Shown here: positions 16,482 through 26,739 of the stretch, piece by piece
Layout: each line of letters opens with the position of its first letter
How positions within the stretch are numbered: the first letter of the stretch is position 1
Origin: Hahella sp. HN01
GTDB taxonomy: Bacteria; Pseudomonadota; Gammaproteobacteria; Pseudomonadales; Oleiphilaceae
Assembly (NCBI RefSeq): GCF_018986435.1
Contig: NZ_JAHMIN010000012.1
Location: forward strand, 46,410-110,409
Length of the DNA: 64,000 bases
Reading direction: 5' to 3'
Translations under genes and position numbers: made by a program
The notes under the pieces: generated by a model
Databases searched by the model: none
The model's input: the letters and a program-made list of their open reading frames with translations, nothing else
Told to the model about the DNA's origin: nothing

Positions 16482-17918
16482 ATGCGCAAAAAATACCTTA
16501 TCCCATTACTGTTCAGCCTGACTCTTTCCCCCGTCACTCACGCCGACGAATCCACGTTACCGGAGCTGGGCGACAGCAGCGGCGCAATCATTACGCCCGC
16601 CCAAGAGCAAGCGTTGGGACAGGCTTGGCTGCGCTCGCTGCGCTCTCAGCTTCCTACATACGCTGATCCGTTACTGACAGTTTACGTGCGAGACCTGATC
16701 TACAAGCTGGCGCCTAACAGCGAGCTGCAGGACCACAACCTGACCACGGTAGTTGTCGACTCTAATATCCTGAACGCATTCGCCGTTCCCGGCGGCGTTA
16801 TAGGCGTCAACGCCGGCTTGTTTTTGTATGCCCAAAGCGAACAGGAAATGGCCGGCGTGCTCGCTCACGAAATCGCCCACTTAAGCCAACGCCATTTCGC
16901 CCGACGCCTGGAAGAAAGCAAGATGCACACGGCTCTCAACATGGCGGGAATTCTAGCGAGCGTGATTATCGCCGCCACCGCCGGTTCAGATGCTGGCGTC
17001 GCAGCCTTAGCCTCAACACAGGCCTATTCGATACAGGAACAATTGAGCTATAGCAGACAGAACGAGCAAGAGGCGGACCGGCTCGGTCTGGAAACCCTCG
17101 CAGCCAGCGGCATGGAGCCTCGCGCCATGTCCACCATGTTTGAAAAGATGCTGCGCAACAACCGCTACGCACAGCAATTTCCTGAATACCTGCGCACTCA
17201 CCCTCTGACAGAGAGCCGCGTATCGGACACCGCCGCCAGAGCCGCCAACTATCCAGCCGGCGTATACAAAGAAGACCCTGACTACTATATCATGCAAAGC
17301 CGCGTGCTTTTGCATTACGCCAAGAACGCCGAGGACGCCTTTAATCTTTTCAAGGCGCAAGCCACCGGCGGCACAGAAAATTCGCGCTTGGCTGCGTTGT
17401 ACGGACAGGTGATCAGCGCCAACAAAGTGGAGCGCCCGCAGGACGCCAAAGAGGCAATGGAGCAACTGCTTAAAGTAGACAGCAATCGAATCTCCATCGT
17501 CATCGCCTACGCGGACTGGCTGGCGGCAAGCAAGAGAAACGATGAAGCCATTCAGGTGCTTAACAAGCATCTGCAGCGCAATCCAGGCAACTATCCGCTC
17601 AGTATGGATTTGGCCCGCCTGCTGAATCAACGGGGCGATCACAAGGAGGCGGAGCGCCTGCTACGCGGATTAACCTCCAGTTACGGCGCCGAGCCCAGCC
17701 TCTGGTATGAACTGGCGGAAACCCATGGATTGGCTGGCTCAATCGCCGAGCTACATCAAGCGCGAGCGGAATATTTCTATCTGACCGGAAATATCGCCAA
17801 AGCGACGCAACAGTTACGCCAGGCGCTCAGCAAAAGTGAAGGGAACTATCAAAGAATGGCGGTCATCCAAAAACGGATGAAAGACTTTGCCGAGGCAGGA
17901 AAGGAATTTAAGTTTTAG
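16482..17918 (+). CDS. bepA: Periplasmic M48 metalloprotease/chaperone with TPRs
   Basis: A BepA (YfgC)-type quality-control protease that degrades or helps assemble stalled outer-membrane proteins such as LptD. The 478-residue precursor has a signal peptide (about 1-22, cleavage near T-H-A), zinc motif HEIAH at 129-133 and third ligand E197 in 'NEQEADRLG'. TPR helices run from about 310 to the end. Length agrees with E. coli BepA (487). It is divergent from the tusA-like gene and convergent with nadA. A second, lipoprotein M48-TPR protein is encoded at 49.0 kb. Confidence 0.9.
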   Translation: MRKKYLIPLLFSLTLSPVTHADESTLPELGDSSGAIITPAQEQALGQAWLRSLRSQLPTYADPLLTVYVRDLIYKLAPNSELQDHNLTTVVVDSNILNAFAVPGGVIGVNAGLFLYAQSEQEMAGVLAHEIAHLSQRHFARRLEESKMHTALNMAGILASVIIAATAGSDAGVAALASTQAYSIQEQLSYSRQNEQEADRLGLETLAASGMEPRAMSTMFEKMLRNNRYAQQFPEYLRTHPLTESRVSDTAARAANYPAGVYKEDPDYYIMQSRVLLHYAKNAEDAFNLFKAQATGGTENSRLAALYGQVISANKVERPQDAKEAMEQLLKVDSNRISIVIAYADWLAASKRNDEAIQVLNKHLQRNPGNYPLSMDLARLLNQRGDHKEAERLLRGLTSSYGAEPSLWYELAETHGLAGSIAELHQARAEYFYLTGNIAKATQQLRQALSKSEGNYQRMAVIQKRMKDFAEAGKEFKF

Positions 17919-17923
17919 CACTA

Positions 17924-17948
17924 AAGGCGCTCCATATCGAAGCGCCTT
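17924..17948. terminator. Hairpin between bepA and nadA
   Basis: AAGGCGCT/AGCGCCTT with a 9-nt loop, 5 nt after the bepA stop and before the convergent nadA stop. It is short on T-residues but well placed for both genes. Confidence 0.5.
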
Positions 17949-17961
17949 CATAGCCATATGA

Positions 17962-19023
17962 TTACGCGTTGCCTTTTACGGCCATCTGGCGCTCTTTGGA
18001 GAAGTTAAGCATCCGCTGCAATGGGATAAGCGCCTTCTCCCGCAAATCCGCTTCCACGATAATTTCCTGACGCTTACTGATCAAAACGTCACGCAAATTC
18101 TCCAGCCCATTCATCGCCATCCAGGGACAGTGCGCACAGCTTCTACAAGTAGCGCCATTCCCCGCCGTCGGCGCCTCGATAAGCGTTTTCTCTGGAGCCA
18201 TTTGCTGCATCTTATAGAAAATGCCAGCATCCGTTGCGACGATGAATTGCTCGTTCGACATGTTCTTGACCGCGTTGATCAACTGCGACGTAGAGCCTAC
18301 AACGTCCGCCATATCCACGACAGCCTCCGGCGATTCAGGATGCACCAATACCGCAGCGTCAGGATAGAGCTGCTTGAGGTCAGACAAACCTTTTGATTTG
18401 AACTCCTCATGCACGATACAGGAGCCATCCCACAGCAAGATATCCGCTCCAGTCTTGTTTTTCACATAGCCGCCCAGATGCTTGTCAGGGGCCCATATGA
18501 TCTTCTCGCCCCGCTCATGCAGGTATTCGACGATATCCAGGGCGATGCTGGATGTGACCACCCAGTCTGCGCGCGCCTTCACCGCCGCGGAAGTATTCGC
18601 GTACACCACTACCGTGCGGTCTTTGTGTTCATCACAGAACGCAGAGAACTCTTCTACGGGGCAACCGATGTCCAGTGAGCATGTCGCCTCCAGAGTGGGC
18701 ATCAGAACCGTTTTCTCAGGGTTAAGGATCTTCGCCGTCTCCCCCATAAAACGAACGCCACACACCATCAGAGTGGACGCTGGATGTTGATTGCCAAAAC
18801 GGGCCATCTCCAGAGAGTCTGCGACGCAGCCTCCGGTCTCTTCCGCCAACGCCTGCAACAAAGGATCAGTGTAATAATGAGCCACCAGCACAGCGTCTTC
18901 CTGCACCAACAGCTCTTTTATCTCCGCCTTCAGGCGCTCCGCTTCCTCCGGACTTAATTCACTGGCTTCGTGCTCTCGAGCGAGATGCTCCTGAACAAAA
19001 ATTCGGTCGCTTATAGCACTCAT
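17962..19023 (-). CDS. nadA: Quinolinate synthase A
   Basis: A [4Fe-4S] enzyme that makes quinolinate from iminoaspartate and dihydroxyacetone phosphate in NAD synthesis. From ATG 19023 it is 353 residues with the triplicated-fold signatures '[19 protein letters not shown]' (N-terminal third) and cluster cysteines including '[11 protein letters not shown]' and the C-terminal '[10 protein letters not shown]'. The N-terminus '[15 protein letters not shown]' resembles Pseudomonas NadA, which argues against the more upstream start at 19065. It is convergent with bepA. Confidence 0.94.
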   Translation of the reverse strand: MSAISDRIFVQEHLAREHEASELSPEEAERLKAEIKELLVQEDAVLVAHYYTDPLLQALAEETGGCVADSLEMARFGNQHPASTLMVCGVRFMGETAKILNPEKTVLMPTLEATCSLDIGCPVEEFSAFCDEHKDRTVVVYANTSAAVKARADWVVTSSIALDIVEYLHERGEKIIWAPDKHLGGYVKNKTGADILLWDGSCIVHEEFKSKGLSDLKQLYPDAAVLVHPESPEAVVDMADVVGSTSQLINAVKNMSNEQFIVATDAGIFYKMQQMAPEKTLIEAPTAGNGATCRSCAHCPWMAMNGLENLRDVLISKRQEIIVEADLREKALIPLQRMLNFSKERQMAVKGNA

Positions 19024-19162
19024 CAATTTTGACCCGTATTTAATAGTATTTTGTATCCACAGCATTTTACCGCCATAGCGACATTATACGACATGATGAA
19101 CGCCGATTAAGCCTTTCATCGACATACAGATAAGGAGCGCAAGGAACTGGAGTGCGGGAGAA

Positions 19163-19188
19163 ACAAAAACGGGGCCTTGAAGGCCCCG
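19163..19188 (-). terminator. Terminator of the tRNA-Lys transcript
   Basis: 8-bp stem CGGGGCCT/AGGCCCCG with a 3-nt loop, 13 bp past the tRNA 3' end and followed on the minus strand by GTTTTTGTTT. Confidence 0.85.
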
Positions 19189-19200
19189 CTTTGCAAAGAA

Positions 19201-19276
19201 TGGTGGGTCGTGATGGATTCGAACCATCGACCAATTGGTTAAAAGCCAACTGCTCTACCGACTGAGCTAACGACCC
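19201..19276 (-). tRNA. tRNA-Lys (TTT), copy 2 of the pair
   Basis: A 76-nt cloverleaf on the minus strand: acceptor GGGTCGT/ACGACCC, anticodon stem TTGGC/... with loop CTTTTAA (anticodon TTT), T-loop GTTCGAATC, encoded CCA. Sequence identical to the copy at 19329-19404; distal in the transcript. Confidence 0.95.
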
Positions 19277-19328
19277 AAGAAACTTTCTTGGATGACTATC
19301 GTCTCGATGACGACAATCTGGAATTTAA

Positions 19329-19404
19329 TGGTGGGTCGTGATGGATTCGAACCATCGACCAATTGGTTAAAAGCCAACTGCTCTACCGACTGAGCTAACG
19401 ACCC
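19329..19404 (-). tRNA. tRNA-Lys (TTT), copy 1 of the pair
   Basis: Identical to the second copy 128 bp away and proximal to the promoter. The 52 bp between them are unrelated in sequence apart from short flanks. The pair lies between nadA and cpoB, as in Pseudomonas. Confidence 0.95.
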
Positions 19405-19417
19405 AAGCGAGGCGCAT

Positions 19418-19445
19418 ATACTACTGATTCTGAGGGAAATGACAA
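19418..19445 (-). promoter_or_regulatory. Putative promoter of the tRNA-Lys pair
   Basis: Minus-strand TTGTCA (19440-19445) and TAGTAT (19418-19423), 16-bp spacer, with a GC-rich stretch between the -10 and the tRNA. Confidence 0.5.
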
Positions 19446-19497
19446 GAGGTTTTTTCAAATTTTTTTCAGAAAAAACGCATCTTTTTTTCAGACGCCC

Positions 19498-20331
19498 TCA
19501 CTGCACCTGTCTTAAATAATCTTTCGCCAAATTTGCAGGGGAAGTGCCCGGAAAACGGCTGACAGTTTCACTCAAATACTTCTTCGCTTCAGCGTTATCG
19601 CCCAAACGATGAAAGGTAACGCCAAGCTTATACATGGCGTCTGGAGCCTTTCTATGTTCTGGATACTTTCCCACAACCACAACAAACGCCTGACGCGCCT
19701 GTTCGAGCTTAGGAATCACCAGATACACCTCTCCCAACCAATAATACGCATTAGCGGAAAGATCAGACTCCGGATACTTTTTGATGAAAGCATGTAAGGC
19801 TTCCACCGCTTTGTCATACTCACGCCGCTTGATCAAATCAAACGCCTGATCATACTCTTGCTGCTCCGCTGCAGAGGGAGGCGCTTTATTTGGCGTCAAC
19901 ACCAGCGACTCATCAGAGCTGCTCGCAGGACCTGGAGTTGGCGTAACTGACGCATCCACGCCCGTCGTGGGCGCAGGTCCGTCAACAGCGACAGGGGGAC
20001 GGGTTTCCCGCGTCTGAGTCCCCTGGCGCTGCAACTCCAATATTCGCCGATCCAGATCAATGTAGCGCTCACGCTCTTGCTTCTTCATCTGGTCAACCTG
20101 ATGCCTGAGCTCTTCCACTTGCCCTCTGAGCTCCCTCACCTCCTGTTGCATCTGCTCAAACATGTAGAGCATTTCCGCCGCAGAACCGCCCGCAGAAGGG
20201 GCTTGCTGTTGCGCCGGACGCACCTGCAGCACTGGCGTCGTCGTTGACGAAGCCGCCAACGCCAGTGGAGACAATGCTCCACACGCCAATACGCCAAGGA
20301 GAGTTACCTTCCGAATAGTTTTCTTAGACAT
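19498..20331 (-). CDS. cpoB: Cell division coordinator CpoB (YbgF)
   Basis: Periplasmic Tol-Pal-associated protein that links peptidoglycan synthesis by PBP1B with outer-membrane constriction. The 277-residue precursor has a signal peptide (about 1-27). An N-terminal coiled coil (about 55-105, heptads rich in Q/E/L) mediates trimerisation. A low-complexity Pro/Thr/Ser linker (about 110-150) follows, then three TPR repeats (about 155-275). It is last in ybgC-tolQRAB-pal-cpoB, 36 bp after pal. Confidence 0.93.
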   Translation of the reverse strand: MSKKTIRKVTLLGVLACGALSPLALAASSTTTPVLQVRPAQQQAPSAGGSAAEMLYMFEQMQQEVRELRGQVEELRHQVDQMKKQERERYIDLDRRILELQRQGTQTRETRPPVAVDGPAPTTGVDASVTPTPGPASSSDESLVLTPNKAPPSAAEQQEYDQAFDLIKRREYDKAVEALHAFIKKYPESDLSANAYYWLGEVYLVIPKLEQARQAFVVVVGKYPEHRKAPDAMYKLGVTFHRLGDNAEAKKYLSETVSRFPGTSPANLAKDYLRQVQ

Positions 20332-20367
20332 CAGTTCGGCTATCCGTCCTTAATAGTTCAAATAAGA

Positions 20368-20931
20368 TTACTTGTACTCAATCACTACGCGACGGTTCTT
20401 GTTCCAAGCTGCTTCGTTGTGAGAAGGATCAACCGGGAACTCTTCACCATAGCTAACAGTTTCGATCTGGCTATCGCTGGCGCCATTGACTACCAGGAAA
20501 CGCTCGATCGCCTGCGCGCGACGCTCGCCCAACGCAAGGTTGTATTCTTTAGTGCCACGCTCATCCGCATAGCCGTTCAGAACCACTTTTACCGCAGGGT
20601 TAGCCGCCAGCAACGCCGCGTGAGCGCGCAGAGACATGTGAGAATCTGGCTTCACGATAGTTTTGTCGAAATCGAAGTAGAATACGCGCACTTCACGCAG
20701 AGCGTCTTGCTCTGCAGTCATTGCGTTTTGCTCAGCCAGACGCTGCTGCTCAGCCAATTCTTCTTCAGACAAACCAGAACCGTTGCCCAGGCCAACGCCG
20801 CCTGCGTCAGCGCCGTCTTGATCAACTACGCCAACAGTTTCGTCTGGTTTGGTATCGGTTGAAGTACAACCTGCTGCAATAAAAGAGACCAACACCAGCG
20901 CGAAAATATTACGAATACTCAGTACATTCAT
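20368..20931 (-). CDS. pal: Peptidoglycan-associated lipoprotein
   Basis: Outer-membrane lipoprotein that binds peptidoglycan and TolB. It has a signal peptide with lipobox 'FIAAGC' (C22 lipidated), an acidic/Gly-rich linker, then an OmpA-C domain (about 80-187) with the peptidoglycan-binding pattern 'GYADERGTKEYNLALGERRA'. The 187-residue length is normal. It is preceded by tolB (27-bp gap) and followed by cpoB. Confidence 0.96.
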   Translation of the reverse strand: MNVLSIRNIFALVLVSFIAAGCTSTDTKPDETVGVVDQDGADAGGVGLGNGSGLSEEELAEQQRLAEQNAMTAEQDALREVRVFYFDFDKTIVKPDSHMSLRAHAALLAANPAVKVVLNGYADERGTKEYNLALGERRAQAIERFLVVNGASDSQIETVSYGEEFPVDPSHNEAAWNKNRRVVIEYK

Positions 20932-20958
20932 AGCTTTTCCTTACATACTTAGCTTGTT

Positions 20959-22251
20959 TTATCTTGAAATATACGGGGACCAGGCCGGTTCCCGCACGTC
21001 GCCAAACTGGGCCGGCAGGGTATACTTCGATCCGGAATTCACTCCTACAACCGCCAATACGCCCTTACCGTTTTTCTGGGTTGCATAAATTATCATACTT
21101 CCATTGGGCGCGACACTTGGAGATTCATCCATTTCGGTTTGCGTCAAAATCTGATCCTGTCCTGACTCCAAATCCAGTGACGCCACATTGAATGAACCGT
21201 CACGTTGATGAACATAATAGACCTTCTTGCCGTCAACGCTAAAACGAGGACGTGAATTATAGCGACCTTCGAAGGTCAATCTGCGGGGAGAGCCGCCAGA
21301 AGCATCCATCAAGTAGATTTGCGGGCCGCCGCCGCGATCCGAAGTAAAAGCAATAGTTCTGCCGTCTGGAGACCATGAAGCTTCAGTATCGATCGCCCAG
21401 TGATTGGTCAATCGCTTCAGGGAATTATTACGCAGGTCCAGCACATAAAGTTCGGCATTGCCGTCTTTCGACAAAGTCACCGCCAGTTTGGTTCCATCAG
21501 GAGACCAAGTAGGGGCGCTATTCAGACCTTTAAAGGAAGTAACCTGCGTGCGCGTACCGGTGATAGTATCCTGAACATATATAGCAGGACGCTGAGACTC
21601 AAATGAAACATATGCCAACTTTTTCCCATCCGGAGACCAAGCAGGCGAAATAATGGGCATAGATCTCTTAAGAAGCTCCGTCGAACGGCGACCATCGGCG
21701 TCCGCCACTTCCAACCTGTAAATATTCTTAGTGCCGCTCTTTTCCAAAGTGACGTAAGCGATACGCGTGGAGAATACACCACGAATCCCAGTAACCGCCT
21801 CGTACACAGCATCAGCAACAGCATGCCCCATGTCTCTCAACTTCTCGCTTTTGCCGCTGAGAACTTTGCCAAGGACACGTTGCTGCGATTGAACGTTGTA
21901 GAGTTCGTAACGCACCTTATAGACCTGCGATGGCGCATCGTATTGAACGCCGCCGACCAGCAGGTAACGCTGCCCCAGCAATCCCCAATCGCGAAAATAT
22001 ATTTCCTCAGCCTTGCTGGGAATACTTAGCATTTTGGTGCGGTCAAGAGGTTCTATATCTCCGGAACGCTTTAAATCCTCAGTGACAATTTGCCCGATAT
22101 CTTCCGCCAGCGGTTGCCCTGACTCATTGGCGAATGGAACCACCGCCACAGGTATAGCGGCCCGACTCCCTTTATCAATTTCAATGACCAGATCGGCTCT
22201 CGCCAACCCGCTTATCAATAACACCAGTGTAAAAAAAATATGTTTTTTCAT
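20959..22251 (-). CDS. tolB: Tol-Pal system protein TolB
   Basis: Periplasmic six-bladed beta-propeller that shuttles between Pal and TolA. The 430-residue precursor has a signal peptide (1-19, ending in A-R-A) and an N-terminal alpha/beta domain (about 30-160). A propeller follows with repeated '[18 protein letters not shown]'-type blades: the W-S-P-D-G motif appears four times and degenerate forms occur at both ends. It lies between tolA and pal. Confidence 0.96.
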   Translation of the reverse strand: MKKHIFFTLVLLISGLARADLVIEIDKGSRAAIPVAVVPFANESGQPLAEDIGQIVTEDLKRSGDIEPLDRTKMLSIPSKAEEIYFRDWGLLGQRYLLVGGVQYDAPSQVYKVRYELYNVQSQQRVLGKVLSGKSEKLRDMGHAVADAVYEAVTGIRGVFSTRIAYVTLEKSGTKNIYRLEVADADGRRSTELLKRSMPIISPAWSPDGKKLAYVSFESQRPAIYVQDTITGTRTQVTSFKGLNSAPTWSPDGTKLAVTLSKDGNAELYVLDLRNNSLKRLTNHWAIDTEASWSPDGRTIAFTSDRGGGPQIYLMDASGGSPRRLTFEGRYNSRPRFSVDGKKVYYVHQRDGSFNVASLDLESGQDQILTQTEMDESPSVAPNGSMIIYATQKNGKGVLAVVGVNSGSKYTLPAQFGDVREPAWSPYISR

Positions 22252-22279
22252 TGGAACATTTACAAATAGGCAGTGATTT

Positions 22280-23275
22280 TTATTTGGGACTAAAAATAAT
22301 GGTTACGTTTCTGAATTCCCGATTAAACAAACCGGGATCAGAGGGTACAGAATATTTTCTTACCGCATTCGCGGCGCCAATCGCAGACTGATCGAAAGCG
22401 CTATTGCCGCTAGATTTAACAACCTTGACGGACAAAAGTTCACCAGTTGGCAGCAACTGAAGCTGTAGCTCCGCCTTCAAGCCTTTGATCTCCCCCGGAG
22501 GCTGCAGCCAAGCCTGAACCAAAGAGGAATAAATCAGCGCTTTGTACTTCTCAACTTCAGTTAGTTCACGCTGTTGCCGCTGTGCAGAACTCTCCGCTTC
22601 AAGCTGCTCTTGCAAGCGACGCTCATACTCGGCCGCTTCCTGAGCCATTTTCAGCTCTTCCGCTTTTTTCAGTTCTTCCTGGCGCTTCTTCTCACGCGCC
22701 TCTTTCATCTGACGCTCAAGCTCTTTTTGCTTTTGCTCGGCCAGACGTTTTTCTTCCTCTTTTTTCTTACGCTCAGCGTCTTTCTTTTTACGCTCTTCTT
22801 CCGCCTTGCGTTTTTCTTCAGCCTTTTTCTTTTCTTCGGCCTTACGCTTTTCGTCTTCCTGACGTTTTTCTTCCTCTTTCTTCTTGCGCTCCTCTTCCTG
22901 CTTTTTCTTCAGCGCAATGGCTTCTTGTTCACGCTTTTTTTCCGCCGCAGCCTTGCGCTCAGCTTCCTGCTTCGCCTGTTCTTGACGCTTCAATTCTTCC
23001 TGGCGCTGCTTTTCCTGATCTTGCTGTTTCTTTTGTTGCTCTTCTTCCCGCTTCGGCTCTTCTTTCTTGACCGCGGGTTTAGGCTGAGGCTTGGTCATTT
23101 GCTTCAACGTTTCGGCGTCAATCACCATCGCCTGCATATGAGGGACAACAGGAGTCGGGGGTGTATGCGCGGACCAGCCCAGAAACGCCAGACCCGCAAT
23201 ACCCAAGTGCAAGATAACGGAAAACAGCGCCGGACCGATGTATCCGCTTTTTGGTTGATTACCGGGGCTATCCAT
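22280..23275 (-). CDS. tolA: Tol-Pal system protein TolA
   Basis: Inner-membrane protein whose long periplasmic helix spans the envelope to reach TolB/Pal. It is 331 residues, with one transmembrane segment (about 15-36), then about 170 residues of uninterrupted K/E/R/A/Q helix (roughly 60-230) and a globular domain III (about 240-331) that resembles TonB-like C-termini. The lysine/glutamate-rich tract causes a long artefactual open frame on the other strand. ATG 23275 is chosen; the codon before it, GTG, is also possible. Confidence 0.93.
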   Translation of the reverse strand: MDSPGNQPKSGYIGPALFSVILHLGIAGLAFLGWSAHTPPTPVVPHMQAMVIDAETLKQMTKPQPKPAVKKEEPKREEEQQKKQQDQEKQRQEELKRQEQAKQEAERKAAAEKKREQEAIALKKKQEEERKKKEEEKRQEDEKRKAEEKKKAEEKRKAEEERKKKDAERKKKEEEKRLAEQKQKELERQMKEAREKKRQEELKKAEELKMAQEAAEYERRLQEQLEAESSAQRQQRELTEVEKYKALIYSSLVQAWLQPPGEIKGLKAELQLQLLPTGELLSVKVVKSSGNSAFDQSAIGAANAVRKYSVPSDPGLFNREFRNVTIIFSPK

Positions 23276-23302
23276 CACAGCTTATCTTTCACCCATAACA
23301 GC

Positions 23303-23725
23303 TTAAGGCTTCTCTGTAATCAGCCCGACATTCGCCACGCCAGCGTCCTTCAACGCCGCCATCAGCCCCACTATCGTTCCGTACGGCACATTACGGTCGC
23401 CTCGCACCAGGACCATCACAGACTTATTGGCCTCCCGCACGGTGCTCACCCGCTTCACTACATCATCCAGAGGCATGGGCTTGGAACGGTCGTCGCCCAC
23501 TTCCACGAAGTAAGCGCCAAACGCGTCAACCGACACCACTAGAGGGGGCGTATCGGGAGAAATCTGTAATGCTTCCGACTCTGTTTGCGGCAAATCCACG
23601 TCCACGCCCTGCATCAACATGGGCGCCGTAATCATAAAAATGACCAGCAGCACCAACATGACGTCGATGTAGGGGACGACGTTGATTTCCGCCATCTGCT
23701 TTTTCTTTACGCGAGTAAAATCCAA
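23303..23725 (-). CDS. tolR: Tol-Pal system protein TolR
   Basis: An ExbD/TolR-family protein of 140 residues. A single transmembrane segment (about 18-40) contains the membrane aspartate in 'PYIDVMLVLLVIFMI', needed for proton-driven energising of TolA. The remainder is a periplasmic dimerisation domain. It sits in tolQ-tolR-tolA order, 15 bp after tolQ. Confidence 0.95.
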   Translation of the reverse strand: MDFTRVKKKQMAEINVVPYIDVMLVLLVIFMITAPMLMQGVDVDLPQTESEALQISPDTPPLVVSVDAFGAYFVEVGDDRSKPMPLDDVVKRVSTVREANKSVMVLVRGDRNVPYGTIVGLMAALKDAGVANVGLITEKP

Positions 23726-23740
23726 GGATTGGCTCTCCTT

Positions 23741-24424
23741 TTAAGAGGACTTTGCGTGAACTCTGCGATGCAGGATGCTGGAAAACTCTTCCGCAAAAGT
23801 CTGAAAGGAATTGGCGAGACTCTCGCTTCTGGCCGAGTAACGGTTGTATGCGATTACCGCCGGAATTGCGGCGAAAAGCCCCATGGCCGTTGCAATCAAC
23901 GCTTCAGAAATACCCGGCGCCACGGTAGAGATAGTGGCCTGCTGAATTTGCGCGAGCCCACGGAAGGAGTTCATGATCCCCCATACCGTACCGAACAGTC
24001 CGATATAAGGACTGGTGGAGCCGACTGTCGCCAGAAACGGCAAATGAGCCTCCAACCGATCCATCTCTCTGGACATGGCGACACGCATTGAACGCTGCGT
24101 ACCCTCCATCACCGCATCAGGATCGACGCCGGTTTGCTGACGCAAACGGGAGAATTCTTTGAAACCGGAACGGAAAATTTGCTCCATGCCGCTATTAGGG
24201 TTCGGCGCGGCGCTGGACTCGCGGTAGAGCTGATTGAGATCCATGCCGGACCAAAAACGCTCCTCAAATTTGGTGGTCGCCCTGCGCGCCAAGCCAAATA
24301 TTCTGGCGCGCTGGAAGATAATCATCCAGGAGACAATCGAGGCTGCGAGCAGGATCAGCATGACAATCTGCACCAAAAAGCTGGCGTTGCTAATCAGCGC
24401 CCAAATTGAAAGTTTATCCTCCAC
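23741..24424 (-). CDS. tolQ: Tol-Pal system protein TolQ
   Basis: A MotA/TolQ/ExbB-family channel subunit of 227 residues. It has three transmembrane segments: about 15-38, a second around 135-155 in 'GLFGTVWGIMNSFRGLA', and a third around 170-192. The family-typical cytoplasmic loop lies between the first two. It forms the proton channel with TolR, second gene of the operon after ybgC. Confidence 0.95.
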   Translation of the reverse strand: MEDKLSIWALISNASFLVQIVMLILLAASIVSWMIIFQRARIFGLARRATTKFEERFWSGMDLNQLYRESSAAPNPNSGMEQIFRSGFKEFSRLRQQTGVDPDAVMEGTQRSMRVAMSREMDRLEAHLPFLATVGSTSPYIGLFGTVWGIMNSFRGLAQIQQATISTVAPGISEALIATAMGLFAAIPAVIAYNRYSARSESLANSFQTFAEEFSSILHRRVHAKSS

Positions 24425-24491
24425 TTATAGGACTCCTATTGCTGTTTTTATCGTGGGCGGGCCGCCGCCTTTCATAGCGGAGCCGCAAAAA

Positions 24492-24911
24492 CTAAACGTT
24501 TATACCTTTTTGCAGCGCCGAGGCCAAATTTCCTGGAATCGGCCTGGGCTTAAAGCTGACTTTGTCGATGCAGGCGACTTTGACTCTACCCGAGACCAGC
24601 AGTTCCGCCTTAGCGCCTCGAGTGATGTTCTGCTCAAACTCCATGTAGGTGCGCCCCAATTTGACAATGTTGGCGCTTACCGCCACTTCGTCGTCAAGTC
24701 GCGCCGGGCTGTGATATTGCAAGGCTAAACTATGCACGACGAACTGGGCGTCAAGATCCACCGTCTCCAGTCTGGGGAACCCAAGAGACCGGATGAACTC
24801 GGTGCGAGCTCTTTCCATAAAACGCAGATAGTTGGCGTAGAAAACGATACCGCCAGCGTCAGTGTCTTCAATATATACTCGAACGGGCCACACAAACGAG
24901 CCGGAAGTCAT
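24492..24911 (-). CDS. ybgC: Acyl-CoA thioesterase YbgC
   Basis: Hotdog-fold 4-hydroxybenzoyl-CoA-thioesterase-type enzyme (139 residues). The catalytic 'VYIEDTDAGGIVFYANYLRFMERART' stretch holds the active aspartate (DxDAGGxV). It is the first gene of the Tol-Pal operon in gammaproteobacteria, thought to act in phospholipid metabolism at the membrane. It lies 41 bp after ruvB. Confidence 0.93.
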   Translation of the reverse strand: MTSGSFVWPVRVYIEDTDAGGIVFYANYLRFMERARTEFIRSLGFPRLETVDLDAQFVVHSLALQYHSPARLDDEVAVSANIVKLGRTYMEFEQNITRGAKAELLVSGRVKVACIDKVSFKPRPIPGNLASALQKGINV

Positions 24912-24952
24912 TAAATTCCCTTAATAAAATTTCGCCAAAAGCCTTGTCATCT

Positions 24953-25957
24953 CTACTCCGGCATGGTTAATCCGAAGTGATCGTACGCTGCCTGAGTCGC
25001 CACCCTGCCGCGCGGCGTGCGCATTAGGAAACCCTGTTGAATCAGATATGGCTCCACCACATCCTCGATCGTGCCCTTTTCTTCACCGATAGCCGCAGCC
25101 AAACTCTCCACACCCACCGGACCGCCATCAAACTTTTCCATGACGGCCAGCAACAGACGACGATCCATATGATCGAAGCCGTGCAAATCCACGTTCAGCA
25201 TGTTGAGAGCCTTGTCCGCCACATCATTGGTAATGGCTCCATCCGCTTTTACTTCCGCATAATCGCGCACGCGACGCAGTAAGCGGTTGGCGATACGGGG
25301 CGTTCCTCTTGAGCGTCTGGCGATTTCATGGGCGCCGCCGTCATCAATAGAGACGCCGAGCAAGCTGGCCGAACGGGAAACGATATGGCGCAAATCCTCA
25401 ACCGAGTAAAACTCCAAGCGCTGCACGATTCCAAAACGGTCTCGCAGCGGCGACGTCAGCAGTCCCGCCCGGGTGGTGGCGCCCACCAGGGTAAACGGAG
25501 GCAGATCCAGTTTGATGGAGCGCGCCGCCGGCCCTTCCCCGATCATGATATCCAGCTGGTAGTCTTCCATCGCCGGGTATAACACCTCCTCAACCGCCGC
25601 GCTGAGCCGATGAATTTCATCGATGAACAGCACGTCCTTCGGCTCCAGATTGGTCAATAGCGCAGCAAGATCGCCGGCTTTTTCCAATACGGGGCCAGAG
25701 GTGGTTTTGATGGAGACGTCCATCTCGTTGGCGATGATATTCGCTAACGTGGTTTTACCCAGCCCAGGAGGACCGAATATCAGGGTGTGGTCTAATGCTT
25801 CCTGGCGTCCACGCGCAGCATTGATGAAGATCTCCATTTGCTCACGCACCTGAGGCTGGCCGACATAGTCTTCCAACCTTTTAGGGCGTATGGCTCGATC
25901 TTGAGAATCTTCCTGCAGAGTGGCGCTTGGCGAGATAATGCGATCTGCTTCGATCAT
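24953..25957 (-). CDS. ruvB: Holliday junction branch-migration helicase RuvB
   Basis: AAA+ motor that drives branch migration with RuvA. At 334 residues, the length is standard. Walker A is '[11 protein letters not shown]' (about residue 63), Walker B is 'LFIDEIHR', sensor 1 is 'GATTRAG', and the winged-helix domain is C-terminal ('[19 protein letters not shown]'). It is third in ruvC-ruvA-ruvB. Confidence 0.97.
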   Translation of the reverse strand: MIEADRIISPSATLQEDSQDRAIRPKRLEDYVGQPQVREQMEIFINAARGRQEALDHTLIFGPPGLGKTTLANIIANEMDVSIKTTSGPVLEKAGDLAALLTNLEPKDVLFIDEIHRLSAAVEEVLYPAMEDYQLDIMIGEGPAARSIKLDLPPFTLVGATTRAGLLTSPLRDRFGIVQRLEFYSVEDLRHIVSRSASLLGVSIDDGGAHEIARRSRGTPRIANRLLRRVRDYAEVKADGAITNDVADKALNMLNVDLHGFDHMDRRLLLAVMEKFDGGPVGVESLAAAIGEEKGTIEDVVEPYLIQQGFLMRTPRGRVATQAAYDHFGLTMPE

Positions 25958-26011
25958 GGGGTGTTTTTGAGGTCTTTATTGGCGTCAAACGTTCGGGGCA
26001 TCATAGCGTGG

Positions 26012-26626
26012 CTACTTGGTTTTTACCATCCCCTTCAGGGACAGGCGGATCAGCTCATCACGCCCCATGCCGTCCTTATATACCGCGTTAATCGCGCGAC
26101 TGGCTTCCTGCGGCTTGTAGCCCAAAGCCAGTAAAGCGGCTTCCGCTTCTTCAAGATGGGAATGCCCGCCAGCAGACTGATTCAGCAGCTCCGGCGTCGC
26201 CGATTCACGATCTCCTGCGCCCCAGTCTTTGATCCGGTCACGCATTTCGATCAACAGCCTTTCTGCCGTTTTTTTACCCACGCCAGGCATCTTGGTCAGG
26301 CGAGTGAGATTATCGCCGCGAACGCACTCAACAAACTCATTCGGGGACATGTGAGACAGAATCGCCACCGCCATTTTCGGGCCCACGCCATTGACCTTCA
26401 GCAGCAAGCGAAACAGTTCGCGATCTTCGCGACGGATAAATCCGTACAACAGTTGCGCGTCTTCGCGCACCACGAAATGCGTAAATAAAGAGCAGGATTC
26501 GCCCAACTTGGGCAAGTATCCCAGCGCAGACAAAGGCACTTCCACTTCGTAACCTACGCCATTCACATCCAACAATACGAAAGGCGGATGATTTTCCGCC
26601 AACTTACCGACCAGTCTTCCGATCAA
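26012..26626 (-). CDS. ruvA: Holliday junction DNA-binding protein RuvA
   Basis: Tetrameric junction-binding protein (204 residues): N-terminal OB domain starting 'MIGRLVGKL', two helix-hairpin-helix motifs around 70-130 ('[16 protein letters not shown]', '[16 protein letters not shown]'), a flexible linker, and domain III (about 155-204), which contacts RuvB. It is 113 bp downstream of ruvC and 54 bp upstream of ruvB. Confidence 0.97.
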   Translation of the reverse strand: MIGRLVGKLAENHPPFVLLDVNGVGYEVEVPLSALGYLPKLGESCSLFTHFVVREDAQLLYGFIRREDRELFRLLLKVNGVGPKMAVAILSHMSPNEFVECVRGDNLTRLTKMPGVGKKTAERLLIEMRDRIKDWGAGDRESATPELLNQSAGGHSHLEEAEAALLALGYKPQEASRAINAVYKDGMGRDELIRLSLKGMVKTK

Positions 26627-26739
26627 GGGAAACCTCTTCTTTTATATATCAGCCAATAATTTCAGGAGCGCAATCGTATCAAAAACCTAACACGCGACCA
26701 TAAGCGGCCAACAATTAACCAGCGCTCAGTAAAAAGTAC

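Noticed and set aside
19067..19458. Short frames over the tRNA-Lys genes with 'DGSNPSRPT'
   Set aside because: Typical artefact of translated tRNA; both copies are perfect cloverleaves.
22574..23542. 322-codon plus-strand frame rich in Leu/Phe
   Set aside because: Antisense of the Lys/Glu-rich TolA helix; no ribosome binding site and low complexity.
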